Origin: Eucalyptus grandis
Lineage: Eukaryota > Streptophyta > Magnoliopsida > Myrtales > Myrtaceae
Assembly: GCF_016545825.1 (NCBI RefSeq)
Contig: NC_052614.1
Location: 62,038,034-62,102,033, forward strand
DNA: 64,000 nt
Direction of reading: 5' to 3'
The notes under the pieces are model-generated. The model searched no databases and had not been told where the DNA came from. It saw nothing but the letters and a program-made list of their open reading frames with translations. Both the position numbers and the translations under genes were made by a program. Below are positions 12,095 through 25,049 of this stretch, in pieces; position 1 is the first letter of the stretch; each line of letters begins with the position of its first letter.

Positions 12095-12690
12095 TGGACC
12101 AACTTGTTCTAGAGAATGTCTGTCCTTTGTTACTAGGAATATTTGGACAACTGATCAGGGTATTTTCCTGCAGATTGGTACCGGTAACAGCATTGTGGAC
12201 CATTTTAGTCTTTCTATAGTGTGCAATTAGTGGCTAAAGACATGAGAATCGTGCAAAATCGTCATGGACACTATTGACGGAATGTGGAAGGAAGATGTCA
12301 AAGGTAGATGTGTAAATGTTGCAACTGTGACACTTGCATGGTTAGGCAATTAACCGGTTTTATAAGGTGAAACAAAGACTGCGTTACAGACCACTTCTCA
12401 ATCTATGACACCTTCTCTCTTACACAGGCACATTGGCACATAAGATTTCTTGGCAGAACTAAGTACTTCAACTATTTCCTCGTAGGGAATTGTGCAGATG
12501 AACTGTTAAATCAAACCATCTCGGAGACAGAGATGACTTTTGTCTTGCATCATTTCCACTGGCAACCTTTGCAAAATTTTTACTCTTAGGAGGTAAACTA
12601 TTTATATCATCTTGGCTTTGATATGTAACAATGATCATATCAGCATTTGGGACAAGAGTCGTAAGCTTACCTTCTTTTTCTAAAATGCAG
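12095..12690. other. Unassigned stretch
   Basis: No gene, repeat or mobile element is recognised here. Single-copy in the window as far as I can see; the large duplication begins shortly after it. Confidence 0.5.
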
Positions 12691-12972
12691 GAATTAACAT
12701 TAGTGGAAACTCAAGTAAAAAACTTGGGGGAAACTTCTGCCACTGATAAGAAGGGAAACAGAACTGAAATTAGATGTCTTGCTGACAGGTACCTATTTCA
12801 AAACGTCAAAGTGAGCATTACCAAAGTGCTAAATAAGCTCATGGTGCTACACAAGTCAGGTCTAAAGTACAATGCCAAATGTTTACTAATATTTCAAAGA
12901 TCCAATCTAGTTCCAAAAGCAGATACTCAACCAGGTCAGCCAAGCCACATCTCAAATTGGCACAGAAAATTC

Positions 12973-13484
12973 GGGTGAATTACATTTTGTACAAGTTTTT
13001 GGCATAATGGCAAGCTACCCATGATGTTTCAAGTTTTGCATCCTAGACTTTTTGAAATTGGACACCATGTGCAGCAAATGTTCTCAGAATCTGACCCACG
13101 TGATTGCCATTGACTAGTTATTGGACATATATCATCTATATATGTGGGGAAAACAGGGACTACCCAAAAGCATATTTTAAAAACTATCTATTGATATGCA
13201 TTTTGGCATTGATCCAGTCAAATTCTCGTCGGAATTGTAGTCACATGCTCTCAAGTGCAATATATTTTTCTAATTATTCTTCTACTTACTATGTATGCTA
13301 ATATGACAAATTCTCCGTACTGAGTCACGTTGCTGGAGCTCCAAGTGGAAATCGATCGAAGTCAATCCAGGGAACGCATTGCAATCTATTTCTAAAATTC
13401 ATGGGCAAATTGCAAAAATTGAAACATCACTGGCCAATAGACGACAACTGTAAAAGCTTGGGGGGCAATATGTAATTTGCCCCA
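12973..13484. mobile_element. MITE with long TIRs, copy A
   Basis: The left end (GGTGAATTACATTTTGTACA and on) is the inverse of the right end (...GGCAATATGTAATTTGCCCC). The similarity extends about 90 bases inward, including ATGATGTTTCAAGTTTTGCA. The same element is at the same place in copy B, so it inserted before the duplication. No coding capacity is visible. Confidence 0.72.
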
Positions 13485-14404
13485 GAAAATTTACGTAGTT
13501 TTCAGACCAGTAGATCACTAGCAATTATTAGACCAACATCAAACCTCAAGAACCTTCGAAGCTAATGGAGATGGTACTATCAGCATCACCAATAACCACA
13601 ACAATGAGACAGCAAAAACAAACTGAAATAAGTTGAAAAAAAAAAATCGCATAAAATGCAAAAGCTGCTACTGAGAGCAACTTGACAACACATCCCGAAA
13701 AAAAAAGCGAACTCGATTACGCGTCCACCTAATTAATTCCGGGAATACAAAAGCGGCAGGAAACCAAAACCAAGTATCGCTGGCCTGAACTCTTTATTAA
13801 TCCCCGGACAGCTCATCTGAGTCAATCTAGACATTTGAAATCCTCATTTGGCGGTGCTGTAGCTTTCGATGTACCACAAATGCATGCTTTATGATGCTTA
13901 CGCAGTTCATCCATTCCTATATCTACCCAGACTAATGCCGCAAACGTGACCATTTTTACTTTAAAACTGCCAGAACATGTACTCATCTCTCAATCAAATC
14001 ATAACATAGCCAAAAATTCGCTCTGTTCGATCAATCATCACACATATTTTCCAACACAAACATTCTGAACCAGCATTCCAGTCCCATCCGGCAGAATTCA
14101 TAAATCCAGGCACTAAACAAATTGAAAGTAGACCAATTTCTTCCCTTTTTTTTTTTCCCTATCAGAGTCGATGAAACGCCTCCTCGATCAATCCACGGAA
14201 AAAAACTGAACATTACCACAACCCAATGGACCGAAAACACCTCCAGCACAAAACACGAGCACGTTCGTCCCAGTCTGGGAAAAAGCTAACGTCCAAGCTG
14301 ACAATATGCCTCGAAAATACCGCCAACGATCAAGCGCCCTATCGAAGAACAAAACCAAATCACGCAGAATCGACACTCCCATCGTCCAAAAACGCATCAA
14401 AGCC

Positions 14405-14471
14405 TCGTTAGTGGCAGAACAATAACATATCTTCCTTTGACTTGTCAGTGGGGCAGTGGGGTGCATACATC
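14405..14471 (-). pseudogene. UBP12/13-like exon fragment, copy A
   Basis: Behind a TTTTTCAG acceptor, the minus strand resembles the copy-B exon that encodes PIAPPDKSKEDILLFFK, but A has indels that break the frame. That string is the conserved LRPIAPPDKTKEDILLFFK segment of plant ubiquitin-specific proteases UBP12/UBP13, which deubiquitinate nuclear and cytosolic targets. The catalytic USP domain is absent. Only two tiny exons remain (see 15105-15152), in the correct order for the minus strand. Confidence 0.55.
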
Positions 14472-15104
14472 CTGAAAAATGCAGCTCAATCAAATGAGTG
14501 ATGCCGCTTAGCAAATGAAAGCCTTTTATTGATCAAGATGCCACGAGAAATTTTACTGGCCCAAGTGCTACTTCCAAGAACAACTTCAATTCGGCATTCG
14601 GAACTTTATTTGACACTTCTCTCAACTATCCTACCTACAGTACATCAAAAAGAAAAAACAAATACGGTGGGAAAGAAAGTGGGACCCAATCAAGGCATTG
14701 AACGAGTGGATAAAGTTGGCACGACAAATGAACATAAAGCAGTACGGAAAATTTTTAAAAAGCAAACGAAAAGAACAAAAGGGAAAAAATCGAAAGGAAG
14801 CATCTCTGCCAATAAAATATAATCAAAGATATCACTCACTTGCAAGTAGAGAATATTAAAACCTATCACTCTGAAGAACAATTAACTCCTACAGAATAAG
14901 CTGAACAAGCTTCTTCCCATTATTTTCCACTCGTACCAAAATAATCAACTAGAGAGTGATAAGAAAAACTCAAGAAACCAGATAATAGAAGGCGTGGTAG
15001 TGCCAGCACATTAACACAACATGCGTAGACTTAAAAGGCTAAATGATTACCCAGCTGAAGCTAAGCAGAAACTAAGCCAAAAATAAAAAAATGTCCATGG
15101 GAAA

Positions 15105-15152
15105 ACAGTTCTGAGATGCGCACCGGAATGCCGATTCTTTAGCAACCTCCTC
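15105..15152 (-). pseudogene. UBP12/13-like exon fragment (EEVAKE), copy A
   Basis: After a TATTTTTTCAG acceptor, the minus strand reads EEVAKE. With one T missing it then reads FGIPVR in the next frame, matching the EEVAKEFGIPVQ segment of plant UBP12/13. Copy B keeps the frame as EEVAKDFSIPVH. It lies about 0.65 kb upstream (in transcription sense) of the DKSKEDILLFF fragment, the right order for a UBP12-type gene with the exons between them lost. Confidence 0.6.
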
Positions 15153-16689
15153 CTGAAAAAATACCAGCAGTTTTGTTATCACTTGGTATAATATGTGTTC
15201 AAGAAATCCGTGAAACTGCAGACAGAAAAAGACAATCATCAAGATGACCAAAGAAAGCTAGTTGCTAGAAATGGTGATACTCTTCCGTAAGGATATTGCG
15301 GCGTAATTTGACTGTGACAAAGTCAACGATGCCTGGCAATTTTCGTCTATTCGTTTCTAATGTGCAACCAAACAGGGTGTCGTTTCGTGCTCTTCAGCAT
15401 CTAATGCATAATGTAAGGTTCATCAGCGATATCGTGGATGATTCAACAATTTATATTCAATAATCTAACGTAGCGATTGAGAGTCCAGGGAAGAATGGAC
15501 GCAAAACATGGTCCTCCGAAAATGGGCGGGCGCGTGCGCGCGTTGATGGGGCATATCGGAGATAATGAGCACGGCTTGCGTTCCCCATGTTGGAAGGATG
15601 ACTGGCTGGGAGGCGAAATCTCGGTGGTTCATATTAATGATTGTTCAAGTAAGTTTTGGCACTGGGCTCCAAGCTCATCATAGGCGCAATTTAGGAGAAA
15701 AAAAAAAAAAAAGAATGGCTCTTCTCACCTCTAAGCACGAAAAATTGGTTCTTTATATGTTGCCTTGGTCTCAAAATTTTCTCTGTCAGAGACTTGGACA
15801 TCATTGAGACCATTAGTCTATAGGAATTTCAAGTTGAGTAAATACCAATTCACTTTGCTATTCATTTGATATGTCAAAACAAAAAATAAAGCACCAATAT
15901 TCTGGTCATTATGGCTAAGGTTTAGCTCAACCGCATTTGAACAAGTACTAAGTCCTTTAAAAATCTAACTCTGCGACTCTATCATTATGATTTGACATGT
16001 GATTCAAGGTCCTGTTTTTTCAACAGGTCTTCTGATGATGTAAAACCACAAGGCGATAGCATATACATGGATCAAGCAAAATTCCAATTGCGGAAAGACC
16101 AAATTATTCCCGCTTGAAAACTCGTTTAAATCTCGCTCCATGTTTGGCCAGTTTAATTTTCAGTTAGTTCTGAGTGCTTTTGATGGGTAAGAATTTTAGG
16201 ATTTTGTGGATTGACATTTTTGAAACGACATTCTATAAAGAACACAATGTTAATTGATGTGAAAATGCAAAAAGTGAGATATGTTTTTGATGTACACCAA
16301 TATCAATCGACCAAACCAAAATTTACGTGATTGTTAAATATGAAATTGTTTATAAATCGGGTTGAAAGTGAACTTAGCCAATTTTTCCAAATTCTATATA
16401 ATTCATTTCTGAACCACTAAATCAAAATAAGGCCAAAGTAAATCGTTAGAAAGCGTAATATCATAAAATGATGAATTATAATAATATTGGCAAATTAATA
16501 ATCGAAATATTACTAATTAATCCCACAAATGCTTTACTTCACCAAATAAAATTTAAATTTCTCTCGACTTGCCATAATTTATTTTTTCCTTAGGCTAATT
16601 AATAAGCATCTCAAACGCATATACTACGCCATCTTCTTCCATCTTGAAGTTGTCGTTGCAAAAGTTCTTTCATCAATCCACCGTAAGTG

Positions 16690-19600
16690 GCTATGGACGC
16701 CCGGAGAACATTACCGTATTTTTCGTTGCTCCTCGCCGGGCCGTGCATCGCCACGCCGCCGCTTCCGCGGTGAAAGCTCCAAGCTCTGCGCATTCCAAGC
16801 CTCCGGTTCCATGTCGGCTCGCGGAATGCGCCTCGGATTCGATGCGCAGGCATGTCGAGATCGCAGCTCCTCCTTCTCCTCTGCTGCTCAGTCCCTCGGT
16901 TTCACAGGTAGCGTGCTTGATTTATTCGTCGTTAGGCTTTTCTTTTTTCGCTGCTGAGGAATCTCGACGTGGATTGTAGATGCCAGACTGTGCGTTCTTG
17001 GTCAGTAGGGGCCTTCTTTAGGTTGAGTTTGATGTCTAAATATGGGGCGGCGGGTGGGAAATTTGATGATTGCAATGAAGTCTAGAATAACTTATTCGAG
17101 GATGTGTACCTGGGTGGAACCCAGTCCAGTTGAAACGGAGGACGATTATGCCAATCAGGATCGTGCTTGTTGATTGAGACGCCGTATTTTTATCGTGTTC
17201 ATCGTGTTCCTTCCTATATTTGATATTGGAGACATGATTCTGTATAGAATAATTGCATCGCATTGTTTCTTCTATCTAACGCTACATGTTCTTAATGTCG
17301 GGTTTCTGAGTTGAAATTGGTTTGTTGATACAAAGCAGGTTTATTTCTCTCTGGCAGTATAAAGGTTTGATGTGATTGTCGTTGGAATTCACAGAGGCCG
17401 AGCTCGTAGCAATAGGTGCGCCTGCTTCCCCTTTGTTCGATAATTTCTAGTTACCATATTCTTCTGAAGCAAGTGCTGAAATGGAGGAACCCACAGGATT
17501 TTTGCTTTTTTCCATCTAATGTGTTTCTTGACACATCGTTAGTTCTTTCTCAATATTTGGTTCTTATTAATAGCCAGCCAGGAGACCGTGAAGGAGACGT
17601 ATGATAAATTCTGGAGTCCATTAATATGAAAAGGAACAATGGCTCCAAATGCATGGATGATTCCAATGACTGAAAATTGCCCAAGAACAGAGATATCAAG
17701 CTTCTCTTTGATGTCTTGCAGAACCCTCACGCGGGTTTGGTTGACTAACACTGCCCATTTTGAGAAGTAAAGTTTTAATTTGTGAGTAGTTGATAAAATC
17801 AACCTGGTTTTACTTTCATTCGGAGATTGTCAAATCGTTAATTCATAATTTTAACTGCAACCTTTGTCAGGAAGTCCTAAAAGCATATTAGTGTCACAAG
17901 GGCTCTTGATTTTGGTTGAGCTTTATCTACACAAGTTGTATATTGCTTAAGTTCAAAAATTTAATATCTTGCTAATATATTTACCTGGTTCTTCTTCTGC
18001 ATTCGATTGTTTGCTACTTACCTATCATTAACAATCATTTGTTTGATATGTTGTTTGTTCTCAAATGATCTTTTTTACCTCCAGCCTGTCGTAGCTTGGT
18101 GAACATATTCAGCTGCTTATGAAATTTTTGGCCACCCCGCTGGTTTTGTTAGCTAGTTATGCATGCTGTTTTTTTTTTCCCCTTGATGTTGTCAATTATG
18201 TAGCCAAATTTTTGTGTCCTACCGGGATGCCATATTATTATTAAGCATAGTTATGGAATAACATGACACATATAACATATTCAAGATATAGTTTTCATGT
18301 TTAAATGTTGGTAAAAGGCACATTCAATTTAAAGTGCATAGGGCATTTGTTTAATGTGTACTTTTTCTTGTGGAGTAACATGTTTGCCATGCTTGACATC
18401 TTCAATGTGTTTAAGTGGTTCACAGTCAATTTATTTTACATGTACAAACTTGTTAACTGCGTTTATGAGCTTTCGGACAATTTTAAAAGCTCAATCTTAC
18501 TATGTAATATGTGTCAAATGCTTATTCTGTAAATGGTCTTTTGCATTGCTGACTCTATAAGACTGATTTCTTGGAAACAGTACCTCCACTTCAAGTTATT
18601 GAATTCATTATTAAAGCTGTAAAAAGAGCATTCACTTTTTGCAGGCGTTGTTTTATGAACATTGTGCTTCAGTAGTTATCAGTTCGACTGTTTCTAGTAT
18701 AAGCTCTTCATTTTTCCAAGAAAAATAAATCAAATCAAACTGCAGTTCCATGGTTGTAACTCATTTTAGGAGTGCAGCAATTAATTGTCTTGGAGTACAT
18801 GATTTAATCAAGAACCTACATCTGTAAATCCTTATTTAGCTAAAAATTAAATTGCATGGTGCATAATCGTTGATGATAAAACTGAGGACAAAATTGTAGG
18901 TAAGAAGGCCTTGTGGAGCATTGTGTCTATGGATTCACCCCTACAATTGACTCTGCAAAGCTCCTGCCCCCAGTAATGATAGAAGTGTATCTATATCAAG
19001 CAATTCTTTTTTTCCATTTGTCTTATTTACCCATTCTTCTGCTAACTTGGGGTGTTCAATGCAGCAATATGCAAAGAGCACAAGATACTACCCTCATGCA
19101 AGGAAGTTATGAAGCTTTTGAAAAATAACTTTGCCATTGCGACCACCACGGCCAATATTGATGTTTTCAGGTTCACTTCCGTTTGCTGTTTCTCCTGAGA
19201 AGGATGTTATTATCATGTAGTAAGCCATTATTGCTTAATTGTGTGTTATTTACTACGTAGTTATCAAACAATTTATCCAATTTATGAGTGTCATTTATAT
19301 ACGATTTAATCAACTTGTTTTTATTTTGAATCATGTTGTCTGTGCTGCTACTCGATCTAATAGTTTGCTCATGTCATTTGACATCCCTTTCTTTCCATGG
19401 TAAAATTTTTGCAGCATTTGTGATGATACAGACAGTTGGGGTTTGCTCACAAAGTATTCAAAGAGATTTGTCAAAATAGGTGGTTGCATAAAGCTGCATT
19501 TGACATCTGGATGGAGTTTGCTGCAAAAGTTGGTGAGCAACACTAGCTCTGTCTCCCTTCACTGCTCTCAAGCCCTTGTCCCTCAACAATCTTATTTTCC

Positions 19601-21281
19601 ATTTCTTCCTCACAAATAGGTTCTCTCATCCAGGTCCCACCACTTACTACAAAAGATGGATGTGAGAATATTTTCTTCAGTACAATGATTTCTTTCTCTC
19701 CTTAAACAAAATTTATAAATAAGAAATAAAAAAAAATTTCACTGCACCATGTCTTTCAATGTCTTTGTTTCTTTAATTGTTCTGAGATTATGCTTCTTTA
19801 TCCTATTTAGTGGTTTGGCGAAATTACCCTTTTCGGAGACATTGAATCTCTATGAAAACTGAGAAGTTAAGATGTGAGTCCATGAGAAGCAGCACACCGT
19901 GGGCAGTGGGTTCTCATGTGCGGTTGTTTACAAACGCAGACTGTTGAAATCACAAATATCAGACCCTGAAAGCAATAGGTCTTCTCGCATTAGAAAATCT
20001 GATAATGGAAAATATTAATATTGCAAAACAGATCAGTACAAAGTTCTTGGTAAAACCAGGTGAGAGGTCTATGGCCGAAAAAGTGAGAGTTAATGATTGA
20101 ATAAACCAAATTTTGGCTCACATCCCAGGACATGAAGCACCTATGGGCATGAGAATGCTCATTGTCATCACACAAAGGAGATATAACTACATTTTTCGGT
20201 ATTTGAAGCATTTGTGGTGACTTTTAGCACTCTGGTTTAAGATTAAATTTTAATCGTCATTTACTTGTTTTGTGGCAAACTAAAATGGTTTATACCAATT
20301 TTTTGCAGGGATATTTACTTGAAGGCAAACCTGAGGGAGGCTGCTACAGTCATTCACGTCTTGAATCAGGTGCTCCTCACTTCTCAGAAGCATCTATAGC
20401 TATTATAATATGCTACTTATCATCACCCATCTGGCATGATTGCAATCCTAAATTACCTCAGCCTCTGAAGTAGTCCTTCAATTTTCCATATACTGTCAAA
20501 AAGGAATAAAGCAATTAGAGGAAGATATACAGAATTGTCCCCAAAATGTGCTCAGATAAAATTACCATGACATATCCTCTCAGGGGACTGAAGTGGTTTG
20601 GGTTTCATATATTGGTTGCAGGCTATACTATTAAATAACACAGAGTTGAAGTTCCATGGATCCTAATAGAGTTCGAAAGATCATCTCAGACTCCTCCTGA
20701 ATTGAATAAAGTTGGAAATACACATTATGTGTAGGCTCTGTTGTTCAGATGTCATTTCTTAGGTCTCACAATGTGAATGCCTTGATTGACAGAGTTTCCT
20801 GATGCTAAGAGGTCCAGCATCATGGTTGGAACTTCAAAAGCTTGTCAGTGAGTGGCTTTTCGAGGTTATCAAACGGAAGAAAGAAGATGACCACAAGGTA
20901 CTTCCTTTGACTAAATATCCATCGCTTTGGGTAGAAGTAGAAATATTGCTTGTTTGCAGTTATATACCACTCTGTGTGTTTTATCAATCGTTCCTGTTGT
21001 TAGATGTATATATGCTGCATTCAACTATCTCAAAATTTTAAAACCTCTCATTCTTTCGTTCATGTAGGCATTTGGCTGCTTCTTTCAAATCCAATATCCC
21101 GGCCACAGTTAGCTCCTTATTAAACACGGGCTTGGAGGTGAAAGTGAATATGGAACAACTAACCACTGAAGGCACCTTTGAGCAAAGTATGACAGAATTG
21201 AGAGGTGAATGCACTAGCTGCAGATCTGTCTCCTATGTGGACCATAAGGTTGTCATGTTAGTTTCAACTGATTCCCTTTGA
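16690..21281 (+). pseudogene. Helical-repeat (PPR/TPR-like) mitochondrial protein gene, copy A (decayed)
   Basis: Eleven exon positions match copy B (35595-40119): about 16690-16907, 17395-17497, 17580-17720, 17828-17920, 18901-18972, 19064-19170, 19415-19535, 19840-19943, 20310-20370, 20795-20897 and 21068-21281. Copy A has frameshifts in most exons, a lost acceptor before exon 4 (TTCGG where B has TTGCAG) and scrambled exon 5. The last exon is open to its own stop and reads ASFKSNIPATVSSLLNTGLE, then about 45 more residues, longer than in B. The protein is described under copy B. Transcription may persist, but a full-length product is not expected from this sequence. Confidence 0.7.
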
Positions 21282-21399
21282 GAAGCAAGACAAGCGCAGT
21301 ACTCTCGTCTTGAGCAACAAGCATCTGAAGTTCTCTTGTGGAAGGTCCCTGAACCATGAAAAAATCTGCTCCTTCTTGATTTGAATGTTGTCACTTCTT

Positions 21400-21820
21400 T
21401 ACATAATATAAGGGCAATAGCAAATTCGTGGATGCTTCGATATAATTTGTTTTGTTCAATAATTGAGTCGTGGTTATTGAGATTATGCTCTATCTAGGAA
21501 GAATGGACATAAGAGTATTAGCTTCTCCATAATTACCCCATAAAATTAGAACAGGCACATGTCATCATTGTCAGCATTTCAAAATTAAAGATATTTACAT
21601 TGAATGATTCTTGTTTTAGCATTGGGCTCCAACGCCATAGACTACGATTATGAGGGAAATTAAATGATTCCTCTCAGATCTAAGCTCGAAGAGTGGTTCT
21701 TTTTTATGTTGGTCAAGAGATGTGTCTCCACTTTCCAATATACTAACAGTCTCGAACTTTTCTCCGCCAAGCCGGCATTGTGAGACCATTGGTCTATAGA
21801 AGAGATGAGACCCAACGCTC
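21400..21820. repeat. Extra diverged copy of the 15660-15830 sequence
   Basis: From about 21616 to 21800 the text (GGGCTCCAA..., CTAAGC, GGTTCTTT, GAGACCATTGGTCTATAG) matches 15660-15830 and 32990-33150. It is thus a third dispersed copy of a non-coding piece of the duplication. No gene is seen. Confidence 0.5.
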
Positions 21821-21822
21821 AT

Positions 21823-22350
21823 GATCAGGATGGAGTTAGTACAAGAAGTCAAGGGAGTCTCCGTCTCAAGGAGCGAACGTGCAGCATTTGGGCTCACACT
21901 CCACAGTGCACGATGCACACTTTGTTTTTTCCCCAGCTTGCCTTTATTTGATAACATTCAACGGCAACTTCATAAAGCGTCCGCAAGTGATACCCTCTCG
22001 AAATCATAAAAGGCTAGCGTCCTTCATCTGGCATTTCTAAACAATGTTTCGTTGCACTAGCTTTGAGAATACAAAAGAAAGCGTAGAAAAGATTAGGATG
22101 GAGTGAGTACAAGCCAAGGAGTCTCCGATCTCAAGGAGCGAACGTGCAGGCATTCGGGGCTCACACTTCACAGTGCACGATGCACACTTTGTTTTTTTTT
22201 CCTGGCTTGCCTTTATTTGATAACATTCAACGGCGACTTCATAAAAGCGTCTGAAGAATACTCTCTCGAAATCATAAAAGGCCACCGTCCTTCATCTGGC
22301 ATTTCTAAACAATGTTACGTTGCACTAGCTTTGAAATAAAAAGAAAACGT
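21823..22350. repeat. Two-unit tandem repeat, ~268 bases per unit
   Basis: GATCAGGATGG at 21823 and GATTAGGATGG at 22091 start two units that match for about 255 bases, sharing CAGTGCACGATGCACACTTTG and CGTCCTTCATCTGGCATTTC. Each unit includes an imperfect palindrome around GTGCACGATGCAC. No coding role is visible, and the block is absent from copy B. Confidence 0.8.
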
Positions 22351-22379
22351 AGAATTATCAACATTTCACGTTGCTATGA

Positions 22380-23098
22380 TGGTCTCCAAGCCCAGCCACG
22401 CCGCTCTGGTAAAAGGTTGTCCCTTCTTAGATCTCGAGAACGAAAACTTTGCCTTTCTAAGTTTGGTTCTAGAGATTTAGCCCTCCATCTCCTTTTGAGT
22501 TCATATTTAATTACTGATGCACACTTATACACCCTTTTACTTGATGGGCAAAATTTAAATAAGCATCCTGCAGTCTGGTGGCTGTTTGAATTCTTACCAA
22601 GGTTTTGATATTACCAAAAATCAATGTTCTTAAAAAATACTTCAGCTGTGCTTGCTGGCAACTATTTTAGCATCATAAACTCATAATAGATTATAAACAT
22701 TGTTCTATTTTTACAGGTACCAACATTTTTTTTTTGGGTCAATGTTGTATCACCAAAAAAAAAAAAACATCATTTAAGGAACTATCAAGTGTATGCTGAT
22801 TAATTGTATGTATTTGTATACTAGTGACATTGATAGTTATTTGTATTAATGGAAATGTTAATATGGTTGATTAATCACTTTTTTTTGGCACATATTCATA
22901 TGGAGTCCATACCTTCCTCTCTCTCTTTTTCTCATTTTTAGGTTTTCCCATATCAACTTGGGTTTTGGGGACACTTGTCCGTCCTTTTTGAAGAAATTTT
23001 GTTTAGAGAAAATATATATGTAAGAACCACAAGAACTATCTTAGTTTGCTAGACATGGTGATACGGTAGGATGCACAACTTTTTCCTCTGATACTATT
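22380..23098. other. Unassigned stretch, copia leader at its right end
   Basis: No gene is recognised. From about 22980 to 23098, read on the minus strand, it looks like the leader just inside a copia-type LTR (primer-binding-site-like TATCAGAGG, then ACCATGTCTAGCAAACTAAG). The internal region of the element is otherwise missing. Confidence 0.45.
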
Positions 23099-23735
23099 TG
23101 TAAAGTATGCAGAAACGTTTTGGTGTTGACACGAGAGAATCGTAATAGACAATTCAAATACTCTTGTTATACTAAACTGCGATATAAGTATGACATTCAA
23201 GATAATCTTTTCTATCACTCAAACGGTGGAGGGTTTAACCCACACACTCTATTCATAACCCTTTTATGGAGGATTCCCCCATAGAAACTTTCCTTCTTGT
23301 TCACGTTCAGTCCCTTCTTTCAAAGTTGACAGCCACCGCCCAAGACCTATAGAGTTGGCATTTCTTTGCTAGCTGTACACGTTCTTCATCTTTTTAAAAG
23401 CCACAATTGTTGACTTCCTCTTGCTTGTTATTTTCTTCTTTCTTCAGAAAATGCTTGAAGAATATCTTGGACTTTTCTCTTTCTTTGCCGACTTCAATTC
23501 GTCCCACAATTGTGGGTTGCATTAGGTGTTGACTCCAACAGACACTGTCGCTGTCTCAATGTGATATCACAACATACTTCAGAATGTGACAAAGTCAAGA
23601 ATGCAAAGTTGCTATTATCTTCTTTGAAAGCTCCAAAAGAAAGGAGGGCAGAAGAAAAACGACAGTGAAGAGAAACAAACATCACAAACTCTCCATGCAT
23701 ATGGTCTTTGTTTGATTTTCCTTCTGACAAACAAT
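23099..23735 (-). mobile_element. LTR of a copia-type retrotransposon (minus orientation)
   Basis: On the minus strand the sequence ends ...CATACTTTACA and is followed by AATAGTATCAGAGG. This is the layout of an LTR 3' end and the initiator-Met-tRNA primer-binding site (TGGTATCAGAGC) of plant copia elements. The likely start is TGTCAGAAGGAAAATC near 23735, giving an LTR of about 0.63 kb. No gag-pol follows, so it is a truncated remnant. It is absent from copy B and hence inserted after the duplication, or was lost from B. Confidence 0.6.
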
Positions 23736-23999
23736 TTTTGCTCTTAGCCTCTAATGAATTTTGTAATCATTACATCCAAATGGAGGAATAATATGGTACT
23801 TTATGCTTCAGTACTATGGTATATATACATATCTGTTCAACACAACGTAAAGAACCATGTTTCTCACAAATAAATCTCTCAAAAATAGGACAAGATTTTT
23901 TGAGCGTCTGAATATAATTACATTCTTCTAAATGTTATTATTCTTTGGCATGAAACATTGTCACTCAACATGGAGAATCGTAAATTAATTATAAACCTA

Positions 24000-25030
24000 T
24001 TGTACAAATTCAAATTCATTTCAAAATATTTAATTAAATTAATATTGCTTTAAACCTTTGAGTGAAAATGCAATCAAATCCTCGGTCAAGTCTCTCCTGA
24101 AATATCCAACATGGTGATCCAATATTACTAGTCATCTTACATGTCAAGATCAATAATCTGACGTGGATAAGTTTACTTGAAACAACCCCATTGTTGCTCA
24201 ACTCCACGAGTCGTTGCCCTTGCCTAGTCAGCTCTCTCCCAAGTTGACCTCTAACAACGGTCACGGCTCATCTGCACCCGGCGACTCCAAATGTGGAGGC
24301 TTGACGGCCATCCTCAATGGCCATCGGGCTGAGGTTTTTACGGCGCTCAGCTTGAAGCATGGCGTTCAGCTCAACTAAATTTGGCATACCTCCAAATCCG
24401 GAGTCGACGAGCTTCATGGCCATCGACCTAGTCTAGATGGACGGCCTGCCGTGGCATCGGTCCTTCCCACACAGTCAATAGCACCTCGCCTCATCTCCAA
24501 AACCCTTGTCTCTCTATTTTCTCTCCGCTAGTCCTCAATGAGCCTCGAGCTCGTAGCTGTCGAGATCTAGAGCAGGCTCGACGGCCATGGAAGAGGAGTG
24601 GTTGAGCTCATCCATGGCCGTTGAGCTGTGGCCGTCCAGATCTCAGCGAACTTGACGGCCATTGGCCAAGCCTCCATGTCCAGAGGTTTGGTGGCTCGCT
24701 GGCAAGCCTAGATTTGGATGGCTGACGAGCCATCTCGCTTAGATCTAGCTTGTCTGTTATCGAGGATCGTATACGGTGCCGTAGCAAAGAATCCATTAAC
24801 TGTGGATGGCTGAAACGAAGGAAAGGAAAGGAAAAAAAAAGAAAAGAAAAGAAATCTAATGTTGTAGTTCTAGTCATGCTATTATCATTACAAGTAAGAT
24901 GGCCAATGATGACTGGACTGCCACCATAAAAACTGTTAGAAGAATTTACTTAAATAGGACTTTATTGCATTTTTACTCGAAAGTTTAAAACTACAACTGA
25001 AATATATAAGATTGAATTTTAATTCATATA
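24000..25030. mobile_element. TIR element with GC-rich core, copy A
   Basis: The left end (TTTAAACCTTTGAGTGAAAA) matches the inverse of the right end (TTTAAACTTTCGAGTAAAAA). The similarity continues on both sides over about 90 bases. The core (24200-24800) is GC-rich with repeated GACGGCCAT-type words and no supported gene. Copy B keeps only right-end-like sequence near 40950-41020, so B may have lost the core or never had it. Confidence 0.6.
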
Positions 25031-25049
25031 ATAAGTTTATTTACTGGTG

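Noticed and set aside
12631..12978. 115-codon open frame at the start of copy A
   Set aside because: The matching stretch in copy B (30100-30360) is not open in the same frame, and the text runs into the MITE; chance opening is likely.
14188..14514. 108-codon minus-strand open frame over the UBP12-like fragment
   Set aside because: Only the short exon piece at 14405-14471 has family text, and in another frame; the rest is Cys/Trp-rich chance translation.
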